The notes: generated by a model from the sequence alone, not told the origin. Numbered from the stretch's first letter, positions 24,746 through 34,678 are shown. The stretch is 34,779 nucleotides of DNA from Acidobacteriota bacterium (GCA_019639215.1 JAHBSH010000020.1:1-34779), one strand, 5' to 3'. Made by a program: numbers and translations.

Positions 24746-27700
24746 ATGCGGCGAATGGTTTTTGGTCTTTTCAATGGCATCGGCGTTATAACCATGGTTC
24801 TCGCTCTTGCCGTGGTCGCCACTGCCCAATTCAGGGCGGGTGTTCAAGGGGTTGTTACGGATTCAAACGGTGCGACCGTTCCGGGTGCTACGGTAACACT
24901 TACAAATAAGAGTACTAATCAGACACAAAAGACCGTGACCAACAACGACGGTTTTTATAGATTTTCCGCTCTTCCGCCAAGCATTTATTCTGTCGCTGTT
25001 GATAAGGACGGATTTAGCAAGACGGTGGTTGATGATGTAAATGTCGAAGCCGAGGCGATAAAAGGACAGAACATCACGCTCCAGACAGGTTCGATCGACG
25101 AGACGGTGACAGTTGAGGCTGATACGGTTGCTCTTCAGACCGAAGATGCCAATATTCGTAAGACAATAACGACCAAAGAGATCCTGCAGCTACCGCAGAT
25201 CGGACGTGACCCGTATGAGCTTATTCGCCTGACGCCGGGTATTGTAGGGTTGGGTGCTCGCGACGGTGCCGGAGGATCGGTCGGGTTGCCGAATACATCA
25301 GGAAGGGCCGGTTCCAATACCGGTATCTTTCAAACGGAGAGTATGCAGCCTATATCGGCCAACGGTCAACGCGGTAGCTCGAACAATTATCAGATCGACG
25401 GAGTTAGTGTAAACAGCCAGAATTGGGGCGGTTCTGCCATCATCACACCTTCGCAGGAGATAGTTAAGGAAGTTCAGGTGCTTACGACAAGTTATTCCGC
25501 CGAAGACGGAAGAAACAGCGGAGCCCAGATCAAGACGATCACTCAGAGCGGTACCAATGATTGGCATGGCAGCCTGTTCTATAAATACAACGATCCCTCG
25601 CTGAACGCATTTAACAAAATGCCTACATCTATCGCCGGAGTTGGTGTTGAAGGGCCGAGAAAGGTTCTGCGAAAGTTTCGTTCTTTCGGAGGAAGTTTTG
25701 GCGGACAGCTTCCATTCCTGAATTTTGGCGAAGGCGGCCCTTTTATAAGAAGCGGTCGCGACAAGAGCTGGTTCTTTTTTGCATACGAGGGGACAAGGGA
25801 TAAAACAAACGATCCTTACTACTCATGGGTAGAAACATCAGAATTTCGTAACGCTATTGCTTCGCAGCGGGCAGGAACAGTTACGGCGGCGATAGTTGGA
25901 GCTCCGGGAGGAGATCCGCGTATTTTGGAAGTGATCACACCACGCCTTACCGCGGCTAATCGCTGGGCATGCGGTCCTGATGATTCAGTACTCTTGAATA
26001 ACTTTACGGCAAATCTCGTGGGAAATGGGATCGATTTCGGGTCGCTGACCGGAACATACGGGAATTACGCTGCCAACAATACAGCCGGTAACGGACTCGA
26101 TGGTATTCCCGACGTTCAGTGCGGAAGGTTTGATAACGAACGTACAACAAAAGGTGATCAATTTTTTGGCCGTGTGGATTTTCAATTGACCGATGCGGCA
26201 AGGCTTGCGATAACAGCCACGGTGACGCCGTTCAATGCTGGCGGAATGGACAGCGCAGCCCAGAGCCGTCCTCAGGCAGATTTCTTCTCAGACAGAACAA
26301 ATTTTGCAACGGCTGTGATCTACAACCACACTTTTACTCCGACATTTCTTATGGAATCGCGGCTTAGCTATAGCGGATGGGGTTATGATGAAATGGCATC
26401 CAATCCTCACGCTGACTTTGGCATTCCCCGTATCGAAGTTGAACAGATATGGGGAGGCAGGTTGCGCTGGGGCATTGCCCAACCTGGAATGTTCAAAGAC
26501 AGGCAGTATGACTTTAAGACGTCTTTCACTAACATTTCGGGAAATCATGTGTTCAAGTTTGGAATGAGCTATAACAAAGACTCTAACGAGGGCGGAAATA
26601 TGAGCCGGGCAAGGCCGCTATTCTCATTTGCCAGACCGTGGAACTTTGCTAACGGTACACCTGTATTCGAGTCTGTCGGAGCAAATCCATCCGGCAAGCC
26701 GACACCAGATGACACGATATTTCATTCTACTGGCTTAGCATTTTTCGTTCAGGATGACTGGAAGATGCTGCCTAATTTTACACTTAACCTTGGATTGCGT
26801 TGGGAATACCTCGGCCCAATAGTTGCGGATCGAAACGTAATAAGCAATCTGGTCTTGGATGCCAACGGCGGAACGGCAGGAGCGACACTCGTTGTAAATG
26901 ACACGCTGACGAAACAGGATTGGAACAACTTTGGCCCCCAGATCGGGTTTGCTTGGTCGCCGGAAAGATTTGGGAACAAGCTGGTTATCAGAGGCGGCAC
27001 CGGTCTTGCATATGACCGATTACCTAACGCACTGCTTAACAATGCTCGCAGAAACCCTGGCGGTCCAACACAGCTTTACAACATATGCTGTCCGGGAAAT
27101 AGTTCTGATCCGAATTTTCTTGCGATGAACTACAGCCTCAGTGGCGATGGTTCAATAACGGGATTCCCTGTACACGGACAACTTCCTGCCGTTGGCAGGC
27201 CCGAGATCTATGGGTCGCCTTGGGAAGTCCCCAACGCTTCCGTCTGGCGTTATTCCTTGGAGGCACAGTATGAACTTCCATGGAGAACAGTGGCAACGGT
27301 CGGTTATTCGGGAACCAGGGGCAAAAATTTCGTCCGCATAGAACCCAAACATATAACCGGCGGCTCAAATTCCGGTGCATCTGCTTTCGGGGCAGTTTAC
27401 TACGCAGTGCCGGATGTGGTGACAAATTATAATGCGATGATCTCTTCGGTCAGAACGAGGTTTTTCAAAGGCCTTTCCTTTATCGCAAACTACACATTTG
27501 GTAAAAGCCTCGATACCGTGTCATGGGAAGCGCCGTGTGCGTGTACTAACCAGACATTTCCTGTTGATCAGGATGAGGAATATGGAAGGTCAGACTTTGA
27601 CACTCGCCACAATATGAACTTTGCTGCGGTTTGGGATATTCCATTCTTCTCGAATCAAAGAACCTGGCAGGGCAAGATATTCGGCGGTTGGCAGCTGGGC

Positions 27701-28252
27701 ACGATCGTAACCTATAACACCGGGTATCCGTGGACGGCTCGTACAGCTGGCTGTTTGCAAGGGGCAACAACAGGAACCTCGAACTTCTGCGATCCGCGGC
27801 CAACTTATTATAATGGTACCGCACCTCGTGCTAATACGAATGAGAACTTCCTGAATGGTGGCCTGTTCCCCGGCACCTTTCTTCCGGGTGTTCCATGCAA
27901 TAATCTCGGGACCGCACCTGACGGGTGTAATACGGCTTTCTTTACGCCGATCACCACGACCGATCCATTTACCCAGCCGCCGGGCGTCGGACGAAACACG
28001 TTCTTTGGCCCGAAGTATTTCTCGACGGATATTTCCATCGGAAAGCGTTTCGGTTTGCCGAACACGGGCTTCTGGGGTGAAGGAGCCGGTCTCGATCTGA
28101 AATTCAACTTCTTCAACGTGTTCAATCAGCTGAATTTCGCACCGTTCGGAGCGAACAGCAATCCGACCCACGTTGACCGTGCCCAATTTGCTTTGCCGAC
28201 CAACGGGTTGTCAGGCAGAGTTGGTGAATTTCAGGCCAGGCTGAGCTTCTAA
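24746..28252 (+). CDS. Oar-like TonB-dependent receptor
   Basis: A 1168-residue outer-membrane transporter or receptor. The start is ATG 24746 with GGAGG (24736-24740) five bases upstream; the frame is open from a TTG at 24734 but that lies inside the Shine-Dalgarno region. The signal segment is MVLALAVVATA. Residues about 28-115 are a CarboxypepD_reg beta-sandwich (GVVTDSNGATVPGATVTLTN, DGFYRFSALPPSIYSVAV). A plug-like domain follows to about 290 (LPQIGRDPYELIRLTPGIV, SNNYQIDGVSVN). The remainder is a beta-barrel ending RVGEFQARLSF, with the C-terminal Phe used for barrel insertion. Gene order and the operator suggest sugar uptake. No SusD partner is present, consistent with this Acidobacteriota receptor type. 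Confidence 0.92.
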   Translation: MRRMVFGLFNGIGVITMVLALAVVATAQFRAGVQGVVTDSNGATVPGATVTLTNKSTNQTQKTVTNNDGFYRFSALPPSIYSVAVDKDGFSKTVVDDVNVEAEAIKGQNITLQTGSIDETVTVEADTVALQTEDANIRKTITTKEILQLPQIGRDPYELIRLTPGIVGLGARDGAGGSVGLPNTSGRAGSNTGIFQTESMQPISANGQRGSSNNYQIDGVSVNSQNWGGSAIITPSQEIVKEVQVLTTSYSAEDGRNSGAQIKTITQSGTNDWHGSLFYKYNDPSLNAFNKMPTSIAGVGVEGPRKVLRKFRSFGGSFGGQLPFLNFGEGGPFIRSGRDKSWFFFAYEGTRDKTNDPYYSWVETSEFRNAIASQRAGTVTAAIVGAPGGDPRILEVITPRLTAANRWACGPDDSVLLNNFTANLVGNGIDFGSLTGTYGNYAANNTAGNGLDGIPDVQCGRFDNERTTKGDQFFGRVDFQLTDAARLAITATVTPFNAGGMDSAAQSRPQADFFSDRTNFATAVIYNHTFTPTFLMESRLSYSGWGYDEMASNPHADFGIPRIEVEQIWGGRLRWGIAQPGMFKDRQYDFKTSFTNISGNHVFKFGMSYNKDSNEGGNMSRARPLFSFARPWNFANGTPVFESVGANPSGKPTPDDTIFHSTGLAFFVQDDWKMLPNFTLNLGLRWEYLGPIVADRNVISNLVLDANGGTAGATLVVNDTLTKQDWNNFGPQIGFAWSPERFGNKLVIRGGTGLAYDRLPNALLNNARRNPGGPTQLYNICCPGNSSDPNFLAMNYSLSGDGSITGFPVHGQLPAVGRPEIYGSPWEVPNASVWRYSLEAQYELPWRTVATVGYSGTRGKNFVRIEPKHITGGSNSGASAFGAVYYAVPDVVTNYNAMISSVRTRFFKGLSFIANYTFGKSLDTVSWEAPCACTNQTFPVDQDEEYGRSDFDTRHNMNFAAVWDIPFFSNQRTWQGKIFGGWQLGTIVTYNTGYPWTARTAGCLQGATTGTSNFCDPRPTYYNGTAPRANTNENFLNGGLFPGTFLPGVPCNNLGTAPDGCNTAFFTPITTTDPFTQPPGVGRNTFFGPKYFSTDISIGKRFGLPNTGFWGEGAGLDLKFNFFNVFNQLNFAPFGANSNPTHVDRAQFALPTNGLSGRVGEFQARLSF

Positions 28253-28270
28253 AGCTGGGCCGAATTTAAC

Positions 28271-28412
28271 AAAAGAGGGAGTCTGAAGAATAGTTCTTTT
28301 GTGTTATGTCCTATATTTTATGGTCAATTTTCTGCTAAGACAGTAAATGCCGTAGATAAACAGACGATCACAGAAACACAGTTTTACTCTGGTTTTTCAG
28401 ACGACCTCTTTT
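28271..28412. repeat. Long-spaced inverted repeat after the TonB receptor gene
   Basis: AAAAGAGGGAGTCTGAA (28271-28287) and TTCAGACGACCTCTTTT (28396-28412) are complementary at 15 of 17 bases, with 108 bases between the arms. The gap 28253-28512 otherwise has no gene. It could be a remnant of a small mobile element or a long terminator-like structure; a small internal AAGAA-TAG-TTCTT hairpin is also present. Confidence 0.45.
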
Positions 28413-28512
28413 CGGTAAGAGTTTAACTTTTAACTAAATAGGTATCACGTTCTCGAACTCATCCTTCTGCCTAGTTGCCAAACTGATATGAAAAGGCAGA
28501 GACTGATGCCAT

Positions 28513-29409
28513 ATGAGATCATCCGAAAACATTTTTCGTTCGATAGCAGTGGCCTTTGTTCTTTCGACGACCGTGTTCCTTGCGACAGCAGAGATCAGTG
28601 CCCAGCCCTTCAGGGTAATGACGTTTAACATTAGATATGATGAACCACGTGACGGTGTTAATGCGTGGCCTAATCGCAAGCAAAAGGTCGCTGACGTTAT
28701 CAAAAAATACGAAGCGGATATCGTTGGAGTTCAGGAGGCTCTTGAACATCAGTTAAAAGATCTTGAAACATTGTTGCCGGAAATGGATTGGTGCGGTGTC
28801 GGCCGTACAGACGGTACAAATACCGGCGAATATTCTGCGATATTTTATAACCGGCAGCGGTTTGAGCTGATCAAGACGGAAACCTTTTGGCTGTCAGAAA
28901 CACCGGACAAGGCAGGCAGCAAAGGCTGGGACGCGGCTCTTCCACGCATCGTAACGTGGGCAAAATTCAAAGATCGAAAAACAGGAAAGGAATTCTTTCA
29001 CTTTAATACGCATTTTGACCATATGGGTGAAAATGCTCGTGTCAACAGTTCCCGGTTGCTTCTCGAAAAGGTTTCGTCGATAGCCAAGAAAAAGAGAGCT
29101 GTTGTCACCGGAGACTTTAATGCCAATTATTCGACGGATGTTTACAAGACGATCATTGAGCCTGCGAAAAACCGTAAACCTATTCTATTTGATGCAAGAC
29201 GCAGTAGCGAGACCGAATATGTAGGAGTGTCTTCAACATTCTCCGCTTTCAAAGAGCTTGTTCCAGAGAATTGGATAGATCATATCTTTGTAAACAAGGA
29301 CGTTCGTGTTCTGCGATTCTTTGCCGCTGATGACAGGCCCGGTGGACTTTGGCCATCGGATCATTTACCTGTAGTGGCAGAGATCACTTTTGAAAAAAAG
29401 AAAAGGTAA
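28513..29409 (+). CDS. Secreted endonuclease/exonuclease/phosphatase (EEP) family protein
   Basis: A 298-residue exported metal-dependent phosphoesterase. The signal segment is VAFVLSTTVFLATAEISA, cleaved near QPF. All EEP blocks are visible: RVMTFNIRYDE (Asn), VGVQEAL (metal Glu), FNTHFDHMG (His), VTGDFNANYS (Asp/Asn), WIDHIFVN and PSDHLPVVAEI (catalytic His). Secreted members of this type are common beside glycoside hydrolases in Bacteroidota and Acidobacteriota; their substrates are usually unknown. It lies between the TonB receptor and the GH3 fusion gene on the same strand, 104 bases before the latter. Confidence 0.9.
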   Translation: MRSSENIFRSIAVAFVLSTTVFLATAEISAQPFRVMTFNIRYDEPRDGVNAWPNRKQKVADVIKKYEADIVGVQEALEHQLKDLETLLPEMDWCGVGRTDGTNTGEYSAIFYNRQRFELIKTETFWLSETPDKAGSKGWDAALPRIVTWAKFKDRKTGKEFFHFNTHFDHMGENARVNSSRLLLEKVSSIAKKKRAVVTGDFNANYSTDVYKTIIEPAKNRKPILFDARRSSETEYVGVSSTFSAFKELVPENWIDHIFVNKDVRVLRFFAADDRPGGLWPSDHLPVVAEITFEKKKR

Positions 29410-29513
29410 AGCCGAAAAGGTTTTTAGAAGGGAAGTGTTGATCTTTACGGCCTGACAAAGCTTAAAGCTGATCGATCTATTTTGCTTGATCCGATTCCGC
29501 AACAAAATCTGAC

Positions 29514-32500
29514 ATGATCAATAAACGAAATCTTCTTGCCTCATTAACATTGTGCGCCATCCTTATTGCCTCCGTCGTCTCTGTGTCTGCACAGCAGAGT
29601 CAGGCAGGACGGAATGCCGAGATCGAGCGGAGGATCGATGCACTTCTCGCTCAAATGACGCTCGCTGAAAAGTTGGGGCAGCTGCAGCAGCTTGATGGCG
29701 AAGCAAACGGTAAGTATCGTCCCGAACACCTAGAAATGGCTAGGAAAGGTTTACTCGGTTCTACGTTGAATGTCCGTGGTGCAAGGATGACGAACGAACT
29801 CCAAAGAGCAGCCCTCGAATCCAGATTGAAAATACCGATATTGCTTGGGTTCGATGTCATTCACGGATATCGGACGATCTTTCCTGTGCCTCTTGGCGAA
29901 GCCGCAAGCTGGGATCTTGCTCTTATGGAGCAAACAGCCGCCATTGCTGCCGCCGAGGCCCGGGCTGCTGGCGTACATTGGACATTTGCCCCAATGGTGG
30001 ACATTTCTCGCGATGCCCGCTGGGGCCGCATTATCGAAGGATCGGGCGAAGACACATATTTTGGTTCTAGGGTAGCTTATGCAAGGGTTCGCGGTTTTCA
30101 AGGAGATGATTACAGCCAAAAGGATCGTGTGATGGCGACCGCCAAGCATTGGGTCGGTTACGGTGCCGCTGAGGGCGGACGCGATTACAATACGACAGAT
30201 CTTTCTGAAAGAGCATTGCGCGAGGTTTATTTTCCGCCTTTTAGAGCGGCTATTGACGCCGGCGTAGGTTCTTTCATGACAAGTTTTAATGATATTGACG
30301 GATCACCGGCAACCGGAAATCCGTGGGTCATGAAAGATGTGCTTCGCGATGAATGGAAATTTGACGGACTTGTGGTCAGCGATTACACGGCAGTGCTGGA
30401 ATTGCAAATGCATGGTCTTGCGGGAAGCGAAAGCGATGCTGCAATGTACGCTCTGAATGCGGGTACGGATATGGAGATGGTCAGCCGTCTCTATAATAAA
30501 TACGGCGAAGATCTGGTCAGATCAGGCAAGGTCTCAATGCAAACCATAGATCAGGCTGTGCGTCATGTTTTGCGTGTAAAGTTCCGCCTCGGTCTGTTTG
30601 ACGACCCTTTCGCAAGTGAGGAACGGGAAAAAGCAGAGGTTTTCAAACAGGCAAATCGCGATGTTGCAAGGATCGCAGCTGAAAGATCTTTTGTTCTTTT
30701 AAAGAACGAGGGCAATGCTCTGCCTCTAAAAAAAGATGCAAAGAATATAGCTGTCATCGGTGCACTTGCAAACAGCAAAATAGACATGAACGGCAACTGG
30801 GCCGGTGATGGACAGCCCGAAGACCCGATAACCGTTCTTGAAGCCCTCAAGACCAAATACCCGACCGCTTCCGTTTCATTCGAACCGGGGTGCGACCCTG
30901 CATGTGAGAACACCGAAGGTTTTGAAAAGGCCTTAGATGCGGCGAAAAAAGCTGATGTCGCGATCCTTGTTGTCGGCGAAGCCGCATGGATGTCCGGTGA
31001 GGCGTCGTCTCGTTCAAAGATCGGGCTTCCCGGCAAACAGCTTGATCTTGTAAAGGCTATTCATGATTCTGGTAAGCCATATGTGGTCGTTTTGATGACG
31101 GGCCGTCCGCTTGAGCTTAACTGGTTAAAGGAAAATTCTCCAGCCATTCTTATCACCTGGCTTCCTGGAACTGAAGCCGGCAATGCGGTTGTGGATACGT
31201 TGTTCGGCGATGTCAATCCGGGCGGAAAGCTGCCTGCATCTTTCCCAAGATCGGTCGGTCAGCTTCCGCTTTACTACAATCACAAGCGAACCGGACGCCC
31301 GTTGTTGGAAGCGAACAAATATACCTCGAAATATCTTGACGTCGAGAATTCTCCGCTTTTTCCTTTTGGTTACGGTTTAAGTTATACCCGGTTCCAACTG
31401 GAGAACCTAAGGCTTGATAAACTCAAAATAAATCCGAACGAGAGCGTCAAGGTCAGCATTGATGTTCATAATCGCGGCAAGGTAAAAGGTGATGAGACCG
31501 TGCAGCTCTACATTCACGATATTGCGGCTTCGGTCACGCGTCCGGAAAAAGAGCTTCGCGGTTTCGAACGTGTTACGGTTGAACCGGGCCAGATGAAGAC
31601 GGTCGAGTTCACACTCGGGGCAAAAGAGCTAAGCTTTCTTGGACGTGACCTTAAACCCGTGTTGGAACCCGGCGAATTCTTGGTAATGGTCGGAACGAGC
31701 AGCGAGAGTGGACGTCAAAGCGTCTTCGAGGTCGTCGATCCAAACAAACCACCGGTTGGTATCAAAGAGGCGATTGATCCTGCTCCTACGGCTCCGGTCC
31801 CGACGGCTCGCATTTCGGCTGAGGATGATGCCTTTCTTGAAGACCTTTCTAAAAGGACATTCCAATATTTCTGGGAGCGAACGAATCCGAAGACCGGTTT
31901 AACACTTGACCGGGCTCCGGCTGATGGAAGTCCGCGTGGACGGGAGCATCGAAGCTATAACGTTGCGAGCATTGCCGCATCCGGCTTTGCCCTTAGCGGC
32001 TATTGTATTGCCGCCGACCGCGGTTGGGTAACGCGTGATGCAGCGAAAGAACGTACCCGCAACACGCTGGATTTCTTTGCCAACAAGATGTTTCACATGA
32101 ACGGCTGGTTCTATCATTTTGTCGATAGCGAAACCGGTGAACGTAAATGGCAGAGCGAAATATCGTCAATAGACACCGCGCTCCTTTTGGGCGGAGTGCT
32201 CACGGTTAAGCAGTGTTTTTCTGATGATAAACAGATCGTCGAACTAGCAGACAAGATATACCGTCGCGTCGATTTCAAATGGATGCAGGCCGGCAATCAG
32301 TATCTGCTTAGCCACGGTTATCGTCAGGAGCAAGGTGGCTTTATAAAGAGCACTTGGGGACGGTACAGTGAAGAAGCAATATTGTATCTGCTCGCTATCG
32401 GTTCCCCGACTCATCCGATATCACCAAATTCATGGTATGCATTTGAACGTCCGTGGAATGAATACGGCGGTTATCGCTACATTGGGTCTGTTTCGCCGCT

Positions 32501-33038
32501 TTTCATTCACCAGTTCTCACATGCTTGGGTCGATCTTCGTGCCAGACGCGAACGCATCCCGTCCTTTATCAACTATTTTGATAATTCGGTCAAAGCGACG
32601 AGGGCACAGCACAAATTCTTTGCTGAAGAATTAAGTAAGGAATTTCCAACATACGGGCCAGAGATGTGGGGATTGACATCATCTGATAGCGAACACGGAT
32701 ACACTGCATGGGGCGGTCCGCCACGACCTGACCGTATTGACGGTACTGTTGTGCCGTGTGCTGCGGCCGGGTCGCTGATGTTCGCACCGGACATAACGCT
32801 GCCGACCTTAAAACGAATGAAGGCCGAATACGGCGACAAGGTATATCAGAAATATGGATTTGTCGATGCCTTTAATCCACATACAGGATGGGTGAACGGG
32901 GATGTCATCGGCATTGATCTTGGTATAACTTTGCTTTCTGCAGAAAATCTCCGTTCCGGAAAGAACTGGTATTGGTTCATGCAAAACGATGAGATACGCC
33001 GTGGCCTAAAACTCGCTAGACTCGACATTCAACCCTAG
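29514..33038 (+). CDS. GH3 beta-glucosidase fused to a GH144/glucoamylase-like (PF10091) module
   Basis: A 1174-residue secreted two-enzyme fusion. The signal peptide is MINKRNLLASLTLCAILIASV, cleaved near SAQ. Residues about 30-740 are a full GH3 beta-glucosidase: KHWVGYGAAEGGRDYN, nucleophile Asp about residue 290 in GLVVSDYTAVLE, the (alpha/beta)6 sandwich with TWLPGTEAGNAVVDTLFGDVNPGGKLP, and a fibronectin-III-like domain ending near residue 735. A Pro-rich linker (about 742-770) leads to residues 770-1174, an (alpha/alpha)6-type module: LSKRTFQYFWERTNPKTGL, WQSEISSIDTALLLGGVL, GWGGP-like AWGGPPRPDRIDGTVVP, GWVNGDVIGIDLGITLLSAENLR. This matches PF10091, which includes GH144 endo-beta-1,2-glucanases. 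The pair could cleave beta-1,2-glucan to sophorose and then glucose. The polymer is inferred. Confidence 0.9.
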   Translation: MINKRNLLASLTLCAILIASVVSVSAQQSQAGRNAEIERRIDALLAQMTLAEKLGQLQQLDGEANGKYRPEHLEMARKGLLGSTLNVRGARMTNELQRAALESRLKIPILLGFDVIHGYRTIFPVPLGEAASWDLALMEQTAAIAAAEARAAGVHWTFAPMVDISRDARWGRIIEGSGEDTYFGSRVAYARVRGFQGDDYSQKDRVMATAKHWVGYGAAEGGRDYNTTDLSERALREVYFPPFRAAIDAGVGSFMTSFNDIDGSPATGNPWVMKDVLRDEWKFDGLVVSDYTAVLELQMHGLAGSESDAAMYALNAGTDMEMVSRLYNKYGEDLVRSGKVSMQTIDQAVRHVLRVKFRLGLFDDPFASEEREKAEVFKQANRDVARIAAERSFVLLKNEGNALPLKKDAKNIAVIGALANSKIDMNGNWAGDGQPEDPITVLEALKTKYPTASVSFEPGCDPACENTEGFEKALDAAKKADVAILVVGEAAWMSGEASSRSKIGLPGKQLDLVKAIHDSGKPYVVVLMTGRPLELNWLKENSPAILITWLPGTEAGNAVVDTLFGDVNPGGKLPASFPRSVGQLPLYYNHKRTGRPLLEANKYTSKYLDVENSPLFPFGYGLSYTRFQLENLRLDKLKINPNESVKVSIDVHNRGKVKGDETVQLYIHDIAASVTRPEKELRGFERVTVEPGQMKTVEFTLGAKELSFLGRDLKPVLEPGEFLVMVGTSSESGRQSVFEVVDPNKPPVGIKEAIDPAPTAPVPTARISAEDDAFLEDLSKRTFQYFWERTNPKTGLTLDRAPADGSPRGREHRSYNVASIAASGFALSGYCIAADRGWVTRDAAKERTRNTLDFFANKMFHMNGWFYHFVDSETGERKWQSEISSIDTALLLGGVLTVKQCFSDDKQIVELADKIYRRVDFKWMQAGNQYLLSHGYRQEQGGFIKSTWGRYSEEAILYLLAIGSPTHPISPNSWYAFERPWNEYGGYRYIGSVSPLFIHQFSHAWVDLRARRERIPSFINYFDNSVKATRAQHKFFAEELSKEFPTYGPEMWGLTSSDSEHGYTAWGGPPRPDRIDGTVVPCAAAGSLMFAPDITLPTLKRMKAEYGDKVYQKYGFVDAFNPHTGWVNGDVIGIDLGITLLSAENLRSGKNWYWFMQNDEIRRGLKLARLDIQP

Positions 33039-33073
33039 GCTGGAAGGTAAACAGTATTGTCTGCTATTCAATA

Positions 33074-33115
33074 AAAAAATACCGGCTCACTTATAAAAAT
33101 GAACCGGTATTTTTT
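33074..33115. terminator. Bidirectional intrinsic terminator after the GH3 fusion gene
   Basis: The stem AAAAAATACCGGCTCA/TGAACCGGTATTTTTT (33074-33089, 33100-33115) has a single A-C mispair on the plus strand (G-U on the minus strand) and T-tracts on both sides. It lies between the convergent stops of the GH3 fusion and the TonB-receptor fragment. Confidence 0.88.
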
Positions 33116-33133
33116 CTAGCTTACTCTAAATAA

Positions 33134-34678
33134 TCAGAACAAGAGTTTTAAGGCGAACTGGAACGAACGCGGTCCGCCGACTTGGTAGAGCGAGTTCAAT
33201 CCGCCGAGCTGAGCATTCTGGGTATTGGTCGCCTTACCAAAAAGTGAAGAACCCACTGACAGGCGATTTTCCACCGCTCCAAAATTTGCACGATTGAAAA
33301 TATTAAAGGATTCCGCACGGAACTGTAACCTTATATTTTCGGTTATCGGAAAGTTCCTTCTTATCGCGAGGTCTGCTTGAAATGATCCGAAACCCCGGGC
33401 TACGTTGCGGCCAAAATTCCCTTGTATCAGAGCGTTGTTTCCGTCACGTGCAACTTCAAATGCGTCAAAATTTATGCGTTTGCCGCCTGGAGCACTTGGG
33501 TCGTCAACATACAATGACCCGCCGATAAAGTTTGGCTGAAAATCAACCGACAAATATGGCACAGCCGGGTCGACCCCGCTTGCCCCGATTATGTTCACCG
33601 GCAACGCAGATCGGGCAGAGATCCTGCCGTCAATGGCCCAATTTTTTACCAGTGCCGCAATGACCGCATTTTCCGGCGAGAAAGGAATGTCATAGGACAG
33701 AGCGGCCTGGAAATTATGCCTGATATCAAAATCAGAATTTCCGCGTGTCAGCTGCCTGACGGTAAAATTGCTCGTTGCGTTATCAATAGAATGTGACCAT
33801 GTGTACGAAGCGTTTGCCTGAAGCCCTTGCGTTAATCTTCGCTGGTATTGAGCCTGCATGGCATGATAGCTAGAACGGCCTTCATTGGTCGTCAAAACTA
33901 TCGCGGCATTCGCGCTGAAATTCAAGTTGCCCAAAGCTCTCGGCAAGTATGAGCGGTCAACCAGCAATCTTTGCCCCGAAGCCCCGATGTAGCTGACCGA
34001 GATCGACTGTGAACTTCCCAGAGATTGTTCTACTGCACCGTTCCATTGCACCGTGAAGGGAAGTTTCAGGAAAGGGTCGTCGGTGAGGATCGTTTCTGTG
34101 TAAGGTGTCGTTACGCTTGGAGCAGGAATGCCGTCAACCTGAGCCTGTGTAAGCGGGAAATTTGCGTTTACAAATCTTGTGGTTATCCTAAACCCTGCAC
34201 GTCCGTAGCCGTCCGATGCCTGTGTATTTCCGAGGTCATAATATATCCCGCTGCCTGCGCGTATCACCGTCTCCCAACCGGGTTCATCTCTGAGAACATA
34301 TGCAAGGCCGATCCTTGGAGCGAAGTTATTCCATGTCGTTTTCCACAGGGGCCTGTCTCTGTCCATTACGAGGCGGGTAGTTGTAAGGTCAGTTACTTGA
34401 TCGATATTGTAGGGCGGCTGGCCTGCTGCATCAGTCGGGGCCGGGTTAACCTCATATCTCAGACCGAGTGAGATGCTGAGCCTTCTGCTAGCCCGCCATT
34501 CATCCTGTGCAAAAAGAGATAAATTCTTCAATCTCCGGCGCTTTACCTCGACGTTTTGCGTAGTTCTGTAAACGCGAAATATTGATTGCATACCGTTCGA
34601 ATGCGTTATTGAAAATATTTTTGAGTTCGGCACCTGAGTAGAAAAAGTAAATTTGTCGCTCACAATAAATATCCACAA
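33134..34678 (-). pseudogene. 5'-truncated Oar-like TonB-dependent receptor (C-terminal barrel only)
   Basis: The frame encodes the C-terminal beta-barrel of a second Oar-like receptor, about 470 residues from the conserved LSLFAQDEWRASRRLSISLGLRYEVNPAP to the terminal FQFALKLLF. The signal peptide, CarboxypepD_reg domain, plug and first part of the barrel are missing; full proteins of this type have about 1000 residues or more. Family-like sequence begins near 34540. The first 46 or so residues of the open frame (from 34678) are unlike any receptor, and the same DNA codes for an AbiEi-like protein in another frame. The ORF is intact, but without plug and export signal it cannot be a functional receptor. 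The ORF's barrel shows no stops, so the loss may be recent. Confidence 0.8.

Noticed and set aside
27590-28186. Minus-strand ORF of 198 residues opposite the TonB receptor barrel
   Set aside because: It is an antisense shadow of the barrel coding sequence, Arg-rich, and without recognisable motifs.
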